Below are positions 24,032-32,732 of a stretch of DNA of 37,392 bases, piece after piece. The first letter of the stretch is position 1; each line of letters begins with the position of its first letter. Under the pieces are notes generated by a model, which searched no databases, was not told where the DNA came from, and was given only the letters and a program-made list of their open reading frames with translations. The position numbers and the translations under genes were made by a program. This stretch comes from Scybalocola_A sp900557175 (GTDB lineage: Bacteria; Bacillota; Clostridia; Lachnospirales; Lachnospiraceae), in NCBI GenBank assembly GCA_937890745.1, contig CALADH010000025.1, positions 1 to 37,392 on the forward strand, read 5' to 3'.

Positions 24032-24618
24032 CTTATGCCTCCCGCTGTCTGTCCATCCTTTTTTACTGCCACAGGAATACCGCTGACAACAAACCATACA
24101 TCTTCTGCCGCCGCTGCCAAAAGCTGATTAATCCGTCCTAAAATATCTCTGAATGCACGTCCGAGATATGTGTCCGGCACAACGCCCAGCCCAATTTCAT
24201 CCGTCACAACAACAAGCTTTGTACCGCATGTTTTTGCTGCTTCTGCAAACCGCAGAAACTGTTCAACGATTTTTTCTTCGGCAGCTTTATAATCGACCGT
24301 TGAAAAATCAAAGCTGTCCCAATCCGCATCGCCGATATCATCAAATAATAAATTCGTCACCATTGTCGAGGCACTGTCAAGCAAAATGCCATCGTACTTT
24401 TCTGCCTCCGAAACCAAAACATCTTCAAGGTTTACATAACCTTCATGGACATCCCACGCATCCGTTCTGCGCGCCTGATGGCGCCGTACACGCTCTGCCA
24501 TCGCCTCATCTGTAATTTTGGCTGTTGCCATATATAAAAACCTGCTGCCGCCTGTCTTTGTCAGCCTTTCTGCAAACTCGCTTTTGCCGCTGCGGCATCC
24601 GCCGGTCACTAAAATCAT
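24028..24618 (-). CDS. cobU: Adenosylcobinamide kinase / adenosylcobinamide-phosphate guanylyltransferase
   Basis: CobU (EC 2.7.1.156 / 2.7.7.62) phosphorylates adenosylcobinamide and then transfers GMP to it. It has a P-loop GGCRSGKSEFAE, the RVRRHQARR segment carrying the guanylylated His, ILLDSASTMVTNLLF and VTDEIGLGVVPDT. The start at 24618 (MILVTGG, 196 residues) has AGGAG upstream; the frame extends to 24657 without a better site. It is the first gene of the cob run, with a promoter just upstream. No cobalamin riboswitch is evident in the roughly 35-base leader. Confidence 0.93.
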   Translation of the reverse strand: MILVTGGCRSGKSEFAERLTKTGGSRFLYMATAKITDEAMAERVRRHQARRTDAWDVHEGYVNLEDVLVSEAEKYDGILLDSASTMVTNLLFDDIGDADWDSFDFSTVDYKAAEEKIVEQFLRFAEAAKTCGTKLVVVTDEIGLGVVPDTYLGRAFRDILGRINQLLAAAAEDVWFVVSGIPVAVKKDGQTAGGIR

Positions 24619-24662
24619 GAAATCAACTCCTGTCAAATTTTTCATCTCATCGCACACAAAAA

Positions 24663-24690
24663 ATTATGTACTACTTATATACGATATCAA
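24663..24690 (-). promoter_or_regulatory. Candidate promoter for the cobU-led operon
   Basis: On the minus strand, TTGATA (24685-24690), a 16-base spacer and CATAAT (24663-24668). The implied leader before cobU is too short for a cobalamin riboswitch. Confidence 0.45.
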
Positions 24691-24771
24691 AAAAACGCAA
24701 AAAAATCTATGGAAAACCGAAGAAAAAGAAGATTTTACAGAAAATTTTCAGACAAAACGGGCATACTTCTA

Positions 24772-24800
24772 TTGTACTTTTTTTTAAGCCGTCTTATAAT
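24772..24800 (+). promoter_or_regulatory. Sigma-A promoter for the DUF4250 gene
   Basis: TTGTAC (24772-24777), 17 bases and a perfect TATAAT (24795-24800), about 65 bases upstream of the ATG. Confidence 0.7.
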
Positions 24801-24865
24801 ATGAAGATGTTGGGAACAAAACCATAAATTTCCCAATATTTTCAGCTTTTTAAGGGAGGAAGCTT

Positions 24866-25054
24866 ATGTCTGATTATCCGCAGATTCCAAAGGATCCGGC
24901 AATGCTTTTAAGCTTTGTCAACATGAAACTCCGGGACGAATACTCAAGCTTTGATGAAATGTGTAAAAGTTTGAACTTAAATCCAAGAGTTATTACAAGT
25001 ACATTAAAATTCATCGAATACGAATATGACGAAGAATTAAATCAATTCACATAA
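24866..25054 (+). CDS. DUF4250 family small protein
   Basis: This 62-residue soluble protein begins MSDYPQIPKDPAMLLSFVNM and contains YSSFDEMCKSLNL with a compact helix-turn-helix-like pattern. It matches DUF4250, a small family of Firmicutes and Bacteroidetes with no known function. It has its own strong promoter and a GGGAGG ribosome binding site, and is followed by a terminator, so it is an independent single-gene unit. Its acidic C-terminus argues against simple DNA binding. Confidence 0.85.
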   Translation: MSDYPQIPKDPAMLLSFVNMKLRDEYSSFDEMCKSLNLNPRVITSTLKFIEYEYDEELNQFT

Positions 25055-25080
25055 TTTTTTCCGGGAATTTACCATGTCAT

Positions 25081-25108
25081 AAAAAAAGCGGCCGAAGCCG
25101 CTTTTTTT
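25081..25108. terminator. Bidirectional terminator between DUF4250 and glmM
   Basis: AAAAAAAGCGGC-CGAA-GCCGCTTTTTTT is a perfect stem with A and T tails, able to end transcription from both the plus-strand DUF4250 gene and the minus-strand glmM gene. Confidence 0.92.
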
Positions 25109-26453
25109 ATCCGACAATATGTCCTTTTTCTTTAAGCACATCAACAACCTGTGCCACATATTTTTCACAGATTGCCTCTGTCTTTGCTTCCACCATCACA
25201 CGGATGACAGGTTCTGTACCGCTTTCTCTCACAAGAATACGTCCTGTGCTTCCAAGCGCCTCTGTCACTGCGTCAACAGCGCGCACAACATCTTCGTCGG
25301 CTCTTGCCGCAGGTTTATCCTTCACACGGACGTTTACAAGCTTCTGCGGATAAATCTCCACAGGCTTTACAAGCTCTGAAAGTGCCATCTTCTTTTCAAT
25401 GATAACTTCCATCACCATAATCGCCGTCAAAATACCGTCGCCGGTTCTTGCATGTTTACTGAAAATAATATGGCCTGACTGCTCACCGCCGATCATATGT
25501 CCGTTATTCACCATATTTTCATAGACATACTTATCGCCGACCGCTGTCTTTTCATAGGCAATACCGGCCTCGTCAAGAGCAAGATAAAGTCCGAAATTTG
25601 ACATCACAGTTGTGACAATTGTATTATTGGCGAGCGCACCGTTCTCTTTCATAAACTTTCCGCACACATACAAAATCAAATCGCCGTTAATCTCCCGACC
25701 TGTCTCGTCGACAGCGATACAGCGGTCTGCATCACCGTCAAAAGCAAAGCCGACATCCAGTCCGTTTTCAACAACAAACTTCTGTAAATCTTCAATGTGT
25801 GTCGAACCGCAGTTTGTATTAATGTTTGTTCCGTCCGGCTCAGAATGAATCACATATGTTTTTGCACCGAGCGCATCAAAAACACTCTTTGCAATGGAGG
25901 ACGCTGAACCGTTGGCACAGTCAAGTCCCACCTTTTTCCCTTTAAAAGAGTGTGTCGCAATCGAAATTAAATAACCAATATAGCGATTTCTTCCCATTGC
26001 ATAATCCACAGTCCGTCCGATATCCGCACCTGTTGCTAAAGGAAGATTGTCCTCGCCGCTGTCAATGTAAGCTTCGATTAAATTCTCAACCTCTGCCTCC
26101 ATCTTATGTCCCTGGGCATTAATAATTTTCAATCCGTTATCATAATAAGGGTTATGGCTCGCCGAAATCATGACACCACAGTCAAAGTTTTCCGTACGTA
26201 CAACGTAGGAAACACTCGGTGTCGTCGTCACATGAAGCAGACAGGCATTGGCGCCGCTTGCTGTAATTCCCGCCGCAAGCGCATATTCAAACATATAGCT
26301 TGAACGTCTTGTATCTTTTCCGATAACAATATTGGCCTGATGCTCCTTTCCGAAATAGTGACCTAAAAAGCGGCCGACCTTATATGCATGTTCTACAGTT
26401 AAATTGACATTGGCTTCGCCTCGAAAGCCGTCTGTTCCAAAATATTTTCCCAT
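25107..26453 (-). CDS. glmM: Phosphoglucosamine mutase
   Basis: GlmM (EC 5.4.2.10) converts glucosamine-6-phosphate to glucosamine-1-phosphate on the way to UDP-GlcNAc for cell-wall synthesis. The 448-residue protein shows the N-terminal KYFGTDGFRG, the phosphoserine loop VMISASHNP (Ser99), the Mg-binding DGDADRC, the sugar-binding GGEQSGH and the C-terminal phosphate-binding RESGTEPVIRVM. The length is normal. It lies 125 bases after the upstream peptidase gene, and the shared terminator is at its 3' end. Confidence 0.97.
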   Translation of the reverse strand: MGKYFGTDGFRGEANVNLTVEHAYKVGRFLGHYFGKEHQANIVIGKDTRRSSYMFEYALAAGITASGANACLLHVTTTPSVSYVVRTENFDCGVMISASHNPYYDNGLKIINAQGHKMEAEVENLIEAYIDSGEDNLPLATGADIGRTVDYAMGRNRYIGYLISIATHSFKGKKVGLDCANGSASSIAKSVFDALGAKTYVIHSEPDGTNINTNCGSTHIEDLQKFVVENGLDVGFAFDGDADRCIAVDETGREINGDLILYVCGKFMKENGALANNTIVTTVMSNFGLYLALDEAGIAYEKTAVGDKYVYENMVNNGHMIGGEQSGHIIFSKHARTGDGILTAIMVMEVIIEKKMALSELVKPVEIYPQKLVNVRVKDKPAARADEDVVRAVDAVTEALGSTGRILVRESGTEPVIRVMVEAKTEAICEKYVAQVVDVLKEKGHIVG

Positions 26454-26578
26454 TTTTTCAACTCCAACAAAAGATTTTTAGGGGCAAAATTTTGTCCCGT
26501 ACCATTAATATAGCACACACTGCGCTCTTATGCACTATTTTTTTATACTTTTGTCTCTTTTTTTTGCACTTTTGTATT

Positions 26579-27208
26579 TTAACAGTCACAGCAGACAGCA
26601 ACTGCCATACTTTTCTGGGCGCTGTGCCGTTTGACGACAAGCGCCCGCTCCCATCCGATAAGTCCATGATTTTCCCATGGATCATAAAAATAATATTTTT
26701 CTTCATCCGCGCCCGCAAGCACCATACAATGCTCATTGGATGTCCATGTAAATTCGCTTCCATCCGAAAAAAGCCTCCATGACGGCCCCAAAACCGGCGG
26801 TTTCATATCAATACACGCCCAAAATACAACCGGCATCCCTGCATTCACGTATTTTTCAATAAGAATATCTACCGGCACACCGCTCACATCCACTGCCGAA
26901 AAGCTTTTTTCATAATCTTTAAAAACACGTTCAAAAGCCGATACAATAACCGGTGCATAGCAGCCAAAAGCATTTTCATCGTAAGGACTTCCTGCAAACG
27001 CCACATACGGATCTGCCCCGTAAGTCACCCCATTCACACACTCAAAAGGCCGGCACGGAATATATTTTTCAATAAATTCATCCACTGATATGTCAATGCC
27101 GAGATAGTTTAAAACCATCACTGCCGACACACTCTCACACCCTGTCGGCCAACGCCCGCTCTGATTCATGTAATTCATTTTTATTATTTTTTCTGTCATT
27201 TTCCCCAT
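26579..27208 (-). CDS. C39-like (papain-fold) cysteine peptidase family protein
   Basis: This 209-residue protein resembles peptidase C39_2 domains. It has NQSGRWPTGCESVSAVMVLN with the oxyanion Gln16 and Cys24, EHCMVLAGA with His160 and FYDPWEN with Asp176, a complete apparent catalytic set. There is no signal peptide or membrane span, so it is probably cytoplasmic, and no transporter is adjacent. The substrate is unknown. The ribosome binding site is GGAGG, 6 bases from the ATG. It lies 87 bases after lysA and may share its transcript. Confidence 0.78.
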   Translation of the reverse strand: MGKMTEKIIKMNYMNQSGRWPTGCESVSAVMVLNYLGIDISVDEFIEKYIPCRPFECVNGVTYGADPYVAFAGSPYDENAFGCYAPVIVSAFERVFKDYEKSFSAVDVSGVPVDILIEKYVNAGMPVVFWACIDMKPPVLGPSWRLFSDGSEFTWTSNEHCMVLAGADEEKYYFYDPWENHGLIGWERALVVKRHSAQKSMAVAVCCDC

Positions 27209-27295
27209 ACAATACCTCCGTTTTGCCCGCCTTAAGCCGCTGCTTCATCCACAGACATACTTAACCCCGGCATTCATTCACAGATATATTTAAGC

Positions 27296-28573
27296 TTATA
27301 ATTCGTTCGCAAGCATATCTTCATAGCTTTGCCCTTTAACAACAAGTCTGTCACTGCCATCCTTTACAAAGACAACCGGCGGAATCGGATTTTTATTATA
27401 ATTGCTTGCCATTGAATAACCGTAAGCGCCTGTTGAAAATACGGCAAGCACATCGCCGCCCTCAGGTTTTACGGTCTTCAAATCGCGGATAAGCACATCG
27501 CCGCTCTCACAGCATTTGCCGCAGATGGTCACCGTATCTTCTTTTTTCGCATCGGCTTTATTGGCAATGACTGCATCGTAAACTGCCTGATAAAGCGCAG
27601 GACGTATATTATCTGTCATACCGCCGTCCACCGAAACATATTTCCGGATTCCCGGAATTTCTTTAATACTGCCAATCGTATAGAGTGTTATACCTGCCTC
27701 ACCGACAATGCTTCTGCCCGGCTCAATGACAACCGCAGGGCGTTTCATATGCTCCGCCTCAAAAAACGTCTCAATTCTTTCCATCATCGGATTAAGAAAA
27801 TAGCTGTACGGGCGTCTTTGCTCGTTTGTATACGTAATGCCAAAGCCGCCGCCCAGATTCAGCTCACGGACACTGCATCCGCATTCTGCTGTGACTTTCT
27901 TTACAATATTCAAAACAATGTCAAGCGCCTGAAGATGTGATTCGTTTGAAAACAATTGGGAACCGACATGAAAATGAAATCCTAAAAAGTCAACCCATTC
28001 TGACGCCTGCGCCTGTCTTACAAGCGGCAGAAGCACATCATCATCCAGCGGTATGCCAAACTTCGAATCTTTCTTACCTGTCACAATATAGTCATGCGAA
28101 TCACTTTTAACCCCCGGCGTTACTCTGAACAAAATATTCATTTTTTTATTTTTAGCGGCACAAATTTCCTCAATTAAGGAAAGCTCCGACAAGCCGTCCA
28201 CGATAATACGGCCGATACCATAATCGACAGCCATACAAAGTTCATCATAAAGCTTATTATTGCCGTTAAATTCAATACATTCCGGCGCCATGCCTGCTTT
28301 TATTGCCGTATACAGCTCGCCGCCGGATACAACGTCAATGCACATCCCCTCACGCGCCGCAAGACGGCACATGGCAACGGTGCAAAAAGCTTTCGCCGCA
28401 TAGGCAACTCTCGTATTCTCATATTTATTTAAAAAATCTCTCTTTAACTCATCAAACCTTGAAACAATATCATTTTCCGAATAAACATAAAGCGGTGTTC
28501 CGTATTTTTTTGCCAGTGCCGTCGTATCACAGCCATCAAAATATAATGTATGTTCTCTGATTTCTCTTATCAT
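27296..28573 (-). CDS. lysA: Diaminopimelate decarboxylase
   Basis: LysA (EC 4.1.1.20) is a PLP enzyme that makes L-lysine from meso-diaminopimelate. The PLP lysine lies in VAYAAKAF. GFHFHVGSQ, LNLGGGFGI, EPGRSIVGEAG, the CCESGD substrate motif and FSTGAYGYSMASNYN are all present. The start at 28573 (MIREIREHTLYF, 425 residues) has AGGAGG 6 bases upstream; the frame reads back to 28603 without support. I see no lysine riboswitch in the leader. Confidence 0.96.
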   Translation of the reverse strand: MIREIREHTLYFDGCDTTALAKKYGTPLYVYSENDIVSRFDELKRDFLNKYENTRVAYAAKAFCTVAMCRLAAREGMCIDVVSGGELYTAIKAGMAPECIEFNGNNKLYDELCMAVDYGIGRIIVDGLSELSLIEEICAAKNKKMNILFRVTPGVKSDSHDYIVTGKKDSKFGIPLDDDVLLPLVRQAQASEWVDFLGFHFHVGSQLFSNESHLQALDIVLNIVKKVTAECGCSVRELNLGGGFGITYTNEQRRPYSYFLNPMMERIETFFEAEHMKRPAVVIEPGRSIVGEAGITLYTIGSIKEIPGIRKYVSVDGGMTDNIRPALYQAVYDAVIANKADAKKEDTVTICGKCCESGDVLIRDLKTVKPEGGDVLAVFSTGAYGYSMASNYNKNPIPPVVFVKDGSDRLVVKGQSYEDMLANEL

Positions 28574-28898
28574 AAAAAACCTCCTGAAATTGTATATTTG
28601 CAATATATCGCGGCTCTTGGCCGGTAATATATACTCCGCCCTTAATATCCAGCAATTATCATGCCAACTTTTATATATTTCGAAGATTTTTTTATAATTT
28701 CAGGAGATTCTTTTGTTTTTTTGCTTTTCAATTCAGTTTTTTGCTTTTCAGCATCTGTTTTACAGCACCTTTTTGAAATATCACTGTACTTCTTCATCCG
28801 TCAGATGATTCCGTCTTTCTTTTTTCTATATTACGCTGCCAATTTTTCCGTTTTTTGATACGGACTCTTTCCATTTTTCCGATTTTTAGGAATTTTTG
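28574..28898. other. AT-rich intergenic DNA between lysA and the sigma-54 activator gene
   Basis: The lysA-proximal part holds an imperfect inverted repeat (GTATATT...AATATATAC around CGGC/GCCG). The distal part is T-rich with repeated TTTTTCCG and TTTTGCTTTTCA strings. I find no ORF or RNA gene that I trust and no clear terminator after the activator gene. Confidence 0.6.
28626..28655 (-). promoter_or_regulatory. Possible lysA promoter
   Basis: On the minus strand, TTGCTG (28650-28655), an 18-base spacer and TATATT (28626-28631), about 50 bases upstream of the lysA ATG. The boxes are imperfect. Confidence 0.3.
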
Positions 28899-30905
28899 TC
28901 AGCTTTTCCGATTTTCTGACAAATGATACTTCTTTATCTTTTCATAAAGTACCGTCTTTGACACCTTTAATTCTTTCATCACTTCTTCCTTATTCCAGCG
29001 ATATCTTTCAAGTGCCCGCTTTAAAATTGCCGCCTCCGCATATTCAAGCTGTTCCTTCAGCGTTCCCGATACTTCGCTGCCGCTTTGCACGGTGATATCC
29101 CGCGCCGGGGCGCACTCTGATCCTGCCGCATCTTCTATGCCGGCTGCACCGTCAGTTTCCATCGCCTGCGGCTCTATATAAATATGCTCTGCAAAAATAA
29201 TATCTGTCTCACAGAGCGCCACAGCACGCTGCAAAACATTTTCAAGCTCTCTGACATTGCCCGGCCAGCTGTAATCCATCAGTTTTTTCTGTGCCTCACC
29301 GGAAAGCCGCTTTTCTCCGGTCTTAAAGTTCATACATATCTGCCTTAAAATCCGATGAATCATCAGTAATAAATCATCGCCCCGCTCACGAAGCGGCGGC
29401 AGATGAATCGGGAACACATTCAGCCTGTAATATAAATCCTGACGGAAAGTACCGTCTTTAACGGCCTGCCCCAAATCCTTGTTTGTCGCTGTGATCACAC
29501 GGACATTGACCTTTGTCGGCCGCGATGAACCGACTCTGTAAATTGTCTTATTTTGAAGCACATATAAAAGCTTCACCTGAATTTCCAACGGCAGCTCGCC
29601 AATCTCATCAAGAAAAATCGTGCCGCCGTCCGCAGCTTCAAAATAACCTTCCCGTCCCGAAGAAAGCGCACCGGTAAAAGCGCCGCCCACATAGCCAAAC
29701 AGCTCGCTTTCCACAAGCGACGGCGCAAGCGCCGAACAGTTGACTTCCACATAAGGGCCCCCGCTGCCGCCGGCTTCATGAATCTGCCGGGCAAGCAGTG
29801 ACTTTCCTGTACCGCTCTCACCAGTCAGCATTACATTAAACTGCTGTCTTGCCGCCTTATAGGCAAGATACTTAATCTCACTCATATAACTGCTGCAGCC
29901 CTCAAATGCCGAAAACAGTCCCTCCGGCACTGTCCGGTAGGCTTTTTCGCGCTTTTTAAAACGTGTTTCAATATCAAGCAAAAGCCTGTCTCTGTCTGCA
30001 AGCACATTTTCAAAGCTTGCAGCCTCGGAAAGTACAAGCCATACACCATCGTTTGTTAAACTTCCATCCGTTTCCACAGTTCCATCAAATGCCGGGCTTT
30101 TCTCCGTTTCCGCGCTCTCGCTTGTTTCCGTTTTTTCGGAAACTGATGGAAACACGGAAACTGCCGCAAGCCTCCGGTTTATATCAAAAAGTGTATTTTC
30201 GACAAAGGCTTTTTTCCCTGCCATCACTTCACGGACAGCTTCAAAAAGCCCCGGCGCCTCAAAAACTGCCGTCATTTTCCGTCCGCATATGTGCTGCTTT
30301 GTCCTTCCGGCCTTTTTTTCATAAAAACTGCCGCCTAAAAGCAGCTCGCCAATACTTTCCTTCCTTAGCGTATAACCCTTCGCCTCATAAAACTTCAGCT
30401 TTTTTGTTTTGCCGTCCACAACTGCCATATGACCGACCGCATAAAAATAGGGCAGTACAAACCGGAGGCCATTGACGCAAACCGCCGTTTCCCGGCGTTT
30501 CGTATCAATCCATGTCCCCACCTGCACGCCCTCATAATTTTTCTCAAAGCCAAACGGCGCCATGCATAAATGCTCACGCACGTACTTGTATACCGGCATT
30601 CTGTCCTTTTTGTAAACGCCGACAGCCGTCAGCATATCTCCCGGCATCAGCTTTGAATCTTTAATACCGATTAAAGCAAGCTGCTCTGCCCCCAAATTTC
30701 CATCATCACTGCCAAGGCCGCTGTCAGCAATCACAACAATATCCCCCGCTTCAATACGTCCGGCGTCGTGGCTGTATGGACAAAGCGTCACCGCCCCTGT
30801 CATTTCTTCAGCACAGCTATTCATACTTTCAATAACTTCATCCTTGTTTATAAAAACCAGTCCGCGAAAAAGCCTGTCCATCAGACGGTTCATTTCCTCA
30901 TGCAT
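28899..30905 (-). CDS. Sigma-54-dependent transcriptional activator
   Basis: This 668-residue enhancer-binding protein activates sigma-54 promoters. The N-terminal 250 or so residues form a sensory region that starts PAS-like (RGLVFINKDEVIESMN), with EAGDIVVIADSGLGSDDG and YAVGHMAVVDGKTKKLKFYEA typical of a clostridial subfamily. The AAA+ domain (about 330-570) has Walker A GESGTGKS, the sigma-54-contact loop GAFTGA and Walker B IFLDEIGEL. A Fis-type helix-turn-helix ends the protein (RYRWNKEEVMKELKVSKTVL). There is no receiver domain. The start at 30905 has GGAGG 6 bases upstream. Ser/Glu-rich residues about 255-280 look like a linker. Confidence 0.93.
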   Translation of the reverse strand: MHEEMNRLMDRLFRGLVFINKDEVIESMNSCAEEMTGAVTLCPYSHDAGRIEAGDIVVIADSGLGSDDGNLGAEQLALIGIKDSKLMPGDMLTAVGVYKKDRMPVYKYVREHLCMAPFGFEKNYEGVQVGTWIDTKRRETAVCVNGLRFVLPYFYAVGHMAVVDGKTKKLKFYEAKGYTLRKESIGELLLGGSFYEKKAGRTKQHICGRKMTAVFEAPGLFEAVREVMAGKKAFVENTLFDINRRLAAVSVFPSVSEKTETSESAETEKSPAFDGTVETDGSLTNDGVWLVLSEAASFENVLADRDRLLLDIETRFKKREKAYRTVPEGLFSAFEGCSSYMSEIKYLAYKAARQQFNVMLTGESGTGKSLLARQIHEAGGSGGPYVEVNCSALAPSLVESELFGYVGGAFTGALSSGREGYFEAADGGTIFLDEIGELPLEIQVKLLYVLQNKTIYRVGSSRPTKVNVRVITATNKDLGQAVKDGTFRQDLYYRLNVFPIHLPPLRERGDDLLLMIHRILRQICMNFKTGEKRLSGEAQKKLMDYSWPGNVRELENVLQRAVALCETDIIFAEHIYIEPQAMETDGAAGIEDAAGSECAPARDITVQSGSEVSGTLKEQLEYAEAAILKRALERYRWNKEEVMKELKVSKTVLYEKIKKYHLSENRKS

Positions 30906-30967
30906 GACTCTCCTCCTCAAAATGTCTGTCTGATTTCATTATAAGTCTCACCGGTATTTTTATCAAT

Positions 30968-32668
30968 CTAAATCTCTTTTCTCTTTTTTTCCGTTCTCCA
31001 TTTGTCATACAAAATTCTTGCAATGACATAAACGCCGAGCGAAATACCGGCAGCGGTGACAAGCCATGCCCATACAGGAACGTTTTCTTCCTCCACAATA
31101 ATTTCCTTATCAATCGTCACATTTTTACTGACCTCAGCTTTTATGGCAACGCCCTCTGTTTTCACTGTTTTTTCCAAAACTTTCTCTTTACCGTCGCTGC
31201 CCCGGTAGCGCACAGTCACCGCACCTGAAAGCATTCCCTCTTTTGACGCCCGCAGATTAATCCCATATGTTTTTCTCTTTCCTGCCTCAAGGACAGCGCC
31301 CCCCAGCGCAGCGGTGCTGTCACCATCTTCCGAATCAGCCGTGCCGTTTTGAAAAGATTCAGGACTGCCGGCCGCCTCCAGATTTTCTGAATTGCCGCCG
31401 TCCTTTGAAATTTGTAAATCTCCTCCGCCCTCCGAAATTTGCAAATCTTCGCCATCCACTGAAATTTCAATAATCTCTGCCGGAGCACTTCCCCGATTCA
31501 CAAGTGTTATCTGAGTAACGCCTGATCCGTCATCATAAACTGTATTTATCTTTTCCGGCATCGAAATACTTTCTATTTCAAGCCGTTCACTCTGCTTGAT
31601 TGGAAGTGTTATGACTTCCTCCGTTTTGACCTCCGCACCGCCAAGCTCAATCCCTTCGATGGCAAGCTTAATTTCACAGGCATCGCCTGTCATATCTTCT
31701 GAAATTCCGATATGATAAACCGCTTCCGCCGCTGTACCTGCGCCAATCGTCCCTAAATAATATTGATTTGTATTTTTAAGGAGCGTCACCGACTCCGGAA
31801 ACTGCGCGGTCACACGGACATTTTGAATACTATAGCTTCCGGCCGAAGCCGCAAGATTAATCTTCAGCGCAATGCTGTCTCCGGCTTTTGGCATTGTCTC
31901 ACCGTAATCAAAGCTCTGTACAAAAAGTTTTGTTGCTGTAAGCGCCGCTTCCTGTCCGTCTGCATCATCCGAGCTGCCGGAAACATTATCATCACCGCCT
32001 GTGCTGCCGTCTGAGCCACTGCCGCCGAAATCATCTCCTGAACCACTGCCGCCCAAATCACCGTCTGAACCGTCCGATGGCACACACTGATTTAATATGA
32101 GCTTCACGTTTTCCATTTTCAAAGAGGCTGATGGTGCATGATAAAACAAATCAAAATCAAAGTTTTTTCCGGCGCCTGTATAATTTACATAAAAGTAAAG
32201 CGTATACATTTTCTGATTCTCCACTATGTTTTTCACAAAAGCATCGCCGTATTCGGGCGCTTTCCTCTCCGGCATCACCTCAATGTCTGCCAGCCTAAAA
32301 GCATCTGTATTAATCTTTGCACCGGCAAAGGCAAGCTCCTGTGCCGACGGACGGCTGTCGCGGACAGTCACTTTCACAAGCGCCGTGTCCCCCGCCTTAA
32401 GCTCTGAAAGCTGACGCTTATCATTCGTATCTTTAATTTCATAACCGATGACACGGATATTTTCCTCCGCGCCGACGGACACACTCTGAGCATCAACCGG
32501 CAAATCTCCCCGCGCCGCGGATGACACACTCTGCCCGCCAATCGGCAAATCTCCCCGCGCCGCGGATGACACGCTATACGCTGCTGCCGCGCTCTGTCCG
32601 GACATACCGCCGGATATTATAAAAACTGCCGCCAGCACTGCCGCACATTTTTTCCATTTTCTGTTCAT
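30968..32668 (-). CDS. Exported, membrane-anchored protein with CARDB/S-layer-like domains
   Basis: A signal peptide (WKKCAAVLAAVFIISGG) is followed by a repeat (SVSSAARGDLPIGGQ twice, then SVS), a first beta domain (about 65-190), a long Gly/Ser/Asp linker (about 195-240), and two beta-sandwich domains of the kind found in CARDB/COG1361 proteins (QNVRVTAQFPESVTLLKNTN; TVYDDGSGVTQITLVNRGSA). A C-terminal helix (VWAWLVTAAGISLGVYVI) and a basic tail hold it in the membrane with most of the chain outside. I use the ATG at 32668, with GGAGG 6 bases upstream. It follows the ABC-2 permease gene by 64 bases, so it may be a partner of that transporter; function unknown. Confidence 0.75.
   Translation of the reverse strand: MNRKWKKCAAVLAAVFIISGGMSGQSAAAAYSVSSAARGDLPIGGQSVSSAARGDLPVDAQSVSVGAEENIRVIGYEIKDTNDKRQLSELKAGDTALVKVTVRDSRPSAQELAFAGAKINTDAFRLADIEVMPERKAPEYGDAFVKNIVENQKMYTLYFYVNYTGAGKNFDFDLFYHAPSASLKMENVKLILNQCVPSDGSDGDLGGSGSGDDFGGSGSDGSTGGDDNVSGSSDDADGQEAALTATKLFVQSFDYGETMPKAGDSIALKINLAASAGSYSIQNVRVTAQFPESVTLLKNTNQYYLGTIGAGTAAEAVYHIGISEDMTGDACEIKLAIEGIELGGAEVKTEEVITLPIKQSERLEIESISMPEKINTVYDDGSGVTQITLVNRGSAPAEIIEISVDGEDLQISEGGGDLQISKDGGNSENLEAAGSPESFQNGTADSEDGDSTAALGGAVLEAGKRKTYGINLRASKEGMLSGAVTVRYRGSDGKEKVLEKTVKTEGVAIKAEVSKNVTIDKEIIVEEENVPVWAWLVTAAGISLGVYVIARILYDKWRTEKKRKEI
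32498..32572. repeat. 45-bp in-frame tandem repeat inside the exported-protein gene
   Basis: A 30-bp core is identical at 32498-32527 and 32543-32572 (period 45 bp, 15 codons), encoding SVSSAARGDLP followed by a variable IGGQ or VDAQ. It sits just after the signal peptide. Such a unit could change copy number between strains. Confidence 0.75.
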
Positions 32669-32732
32669 AAATATCCTCCGCATTTTTGATTAAATCAAGG
32701 TGCCAAAACCCCTTAATATTTTTTGTCCCTGT

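Noticed and set aside
24619..24700. Cobalamin riboswitch upstream of cobU
   Set aside because: The leader before cobU is only about 35 bases from the candidate promoter and shows no B12-box-like sequence.
28574..28700. Lysine riboswitch upstream of lysA
   Set aside because: The leader is too short and AT-rich, with only an imperfect hairpin; no multi-helix architecture is visible.
28661..28858. 65-codon Phe-rich plus-strand ORF downstream of the sigma-54 activator
   Set aside because: It is a consequence of T-rich DNA with no ribosome binding site.
28895..28923. TTTGTCAG/CTGACAAA inverted repeat at the end of the sigma-54 activator gene, as a terminator
   Set aside because: It overlaps the stop codon and has no T-run on the minus strand.
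32700..32705. Minus-strand TGGCAC upstream of the exported-protein gene as a sigma-54 site
   Set aside because: The expected -12 position reads TTTAA instead of TTGC.
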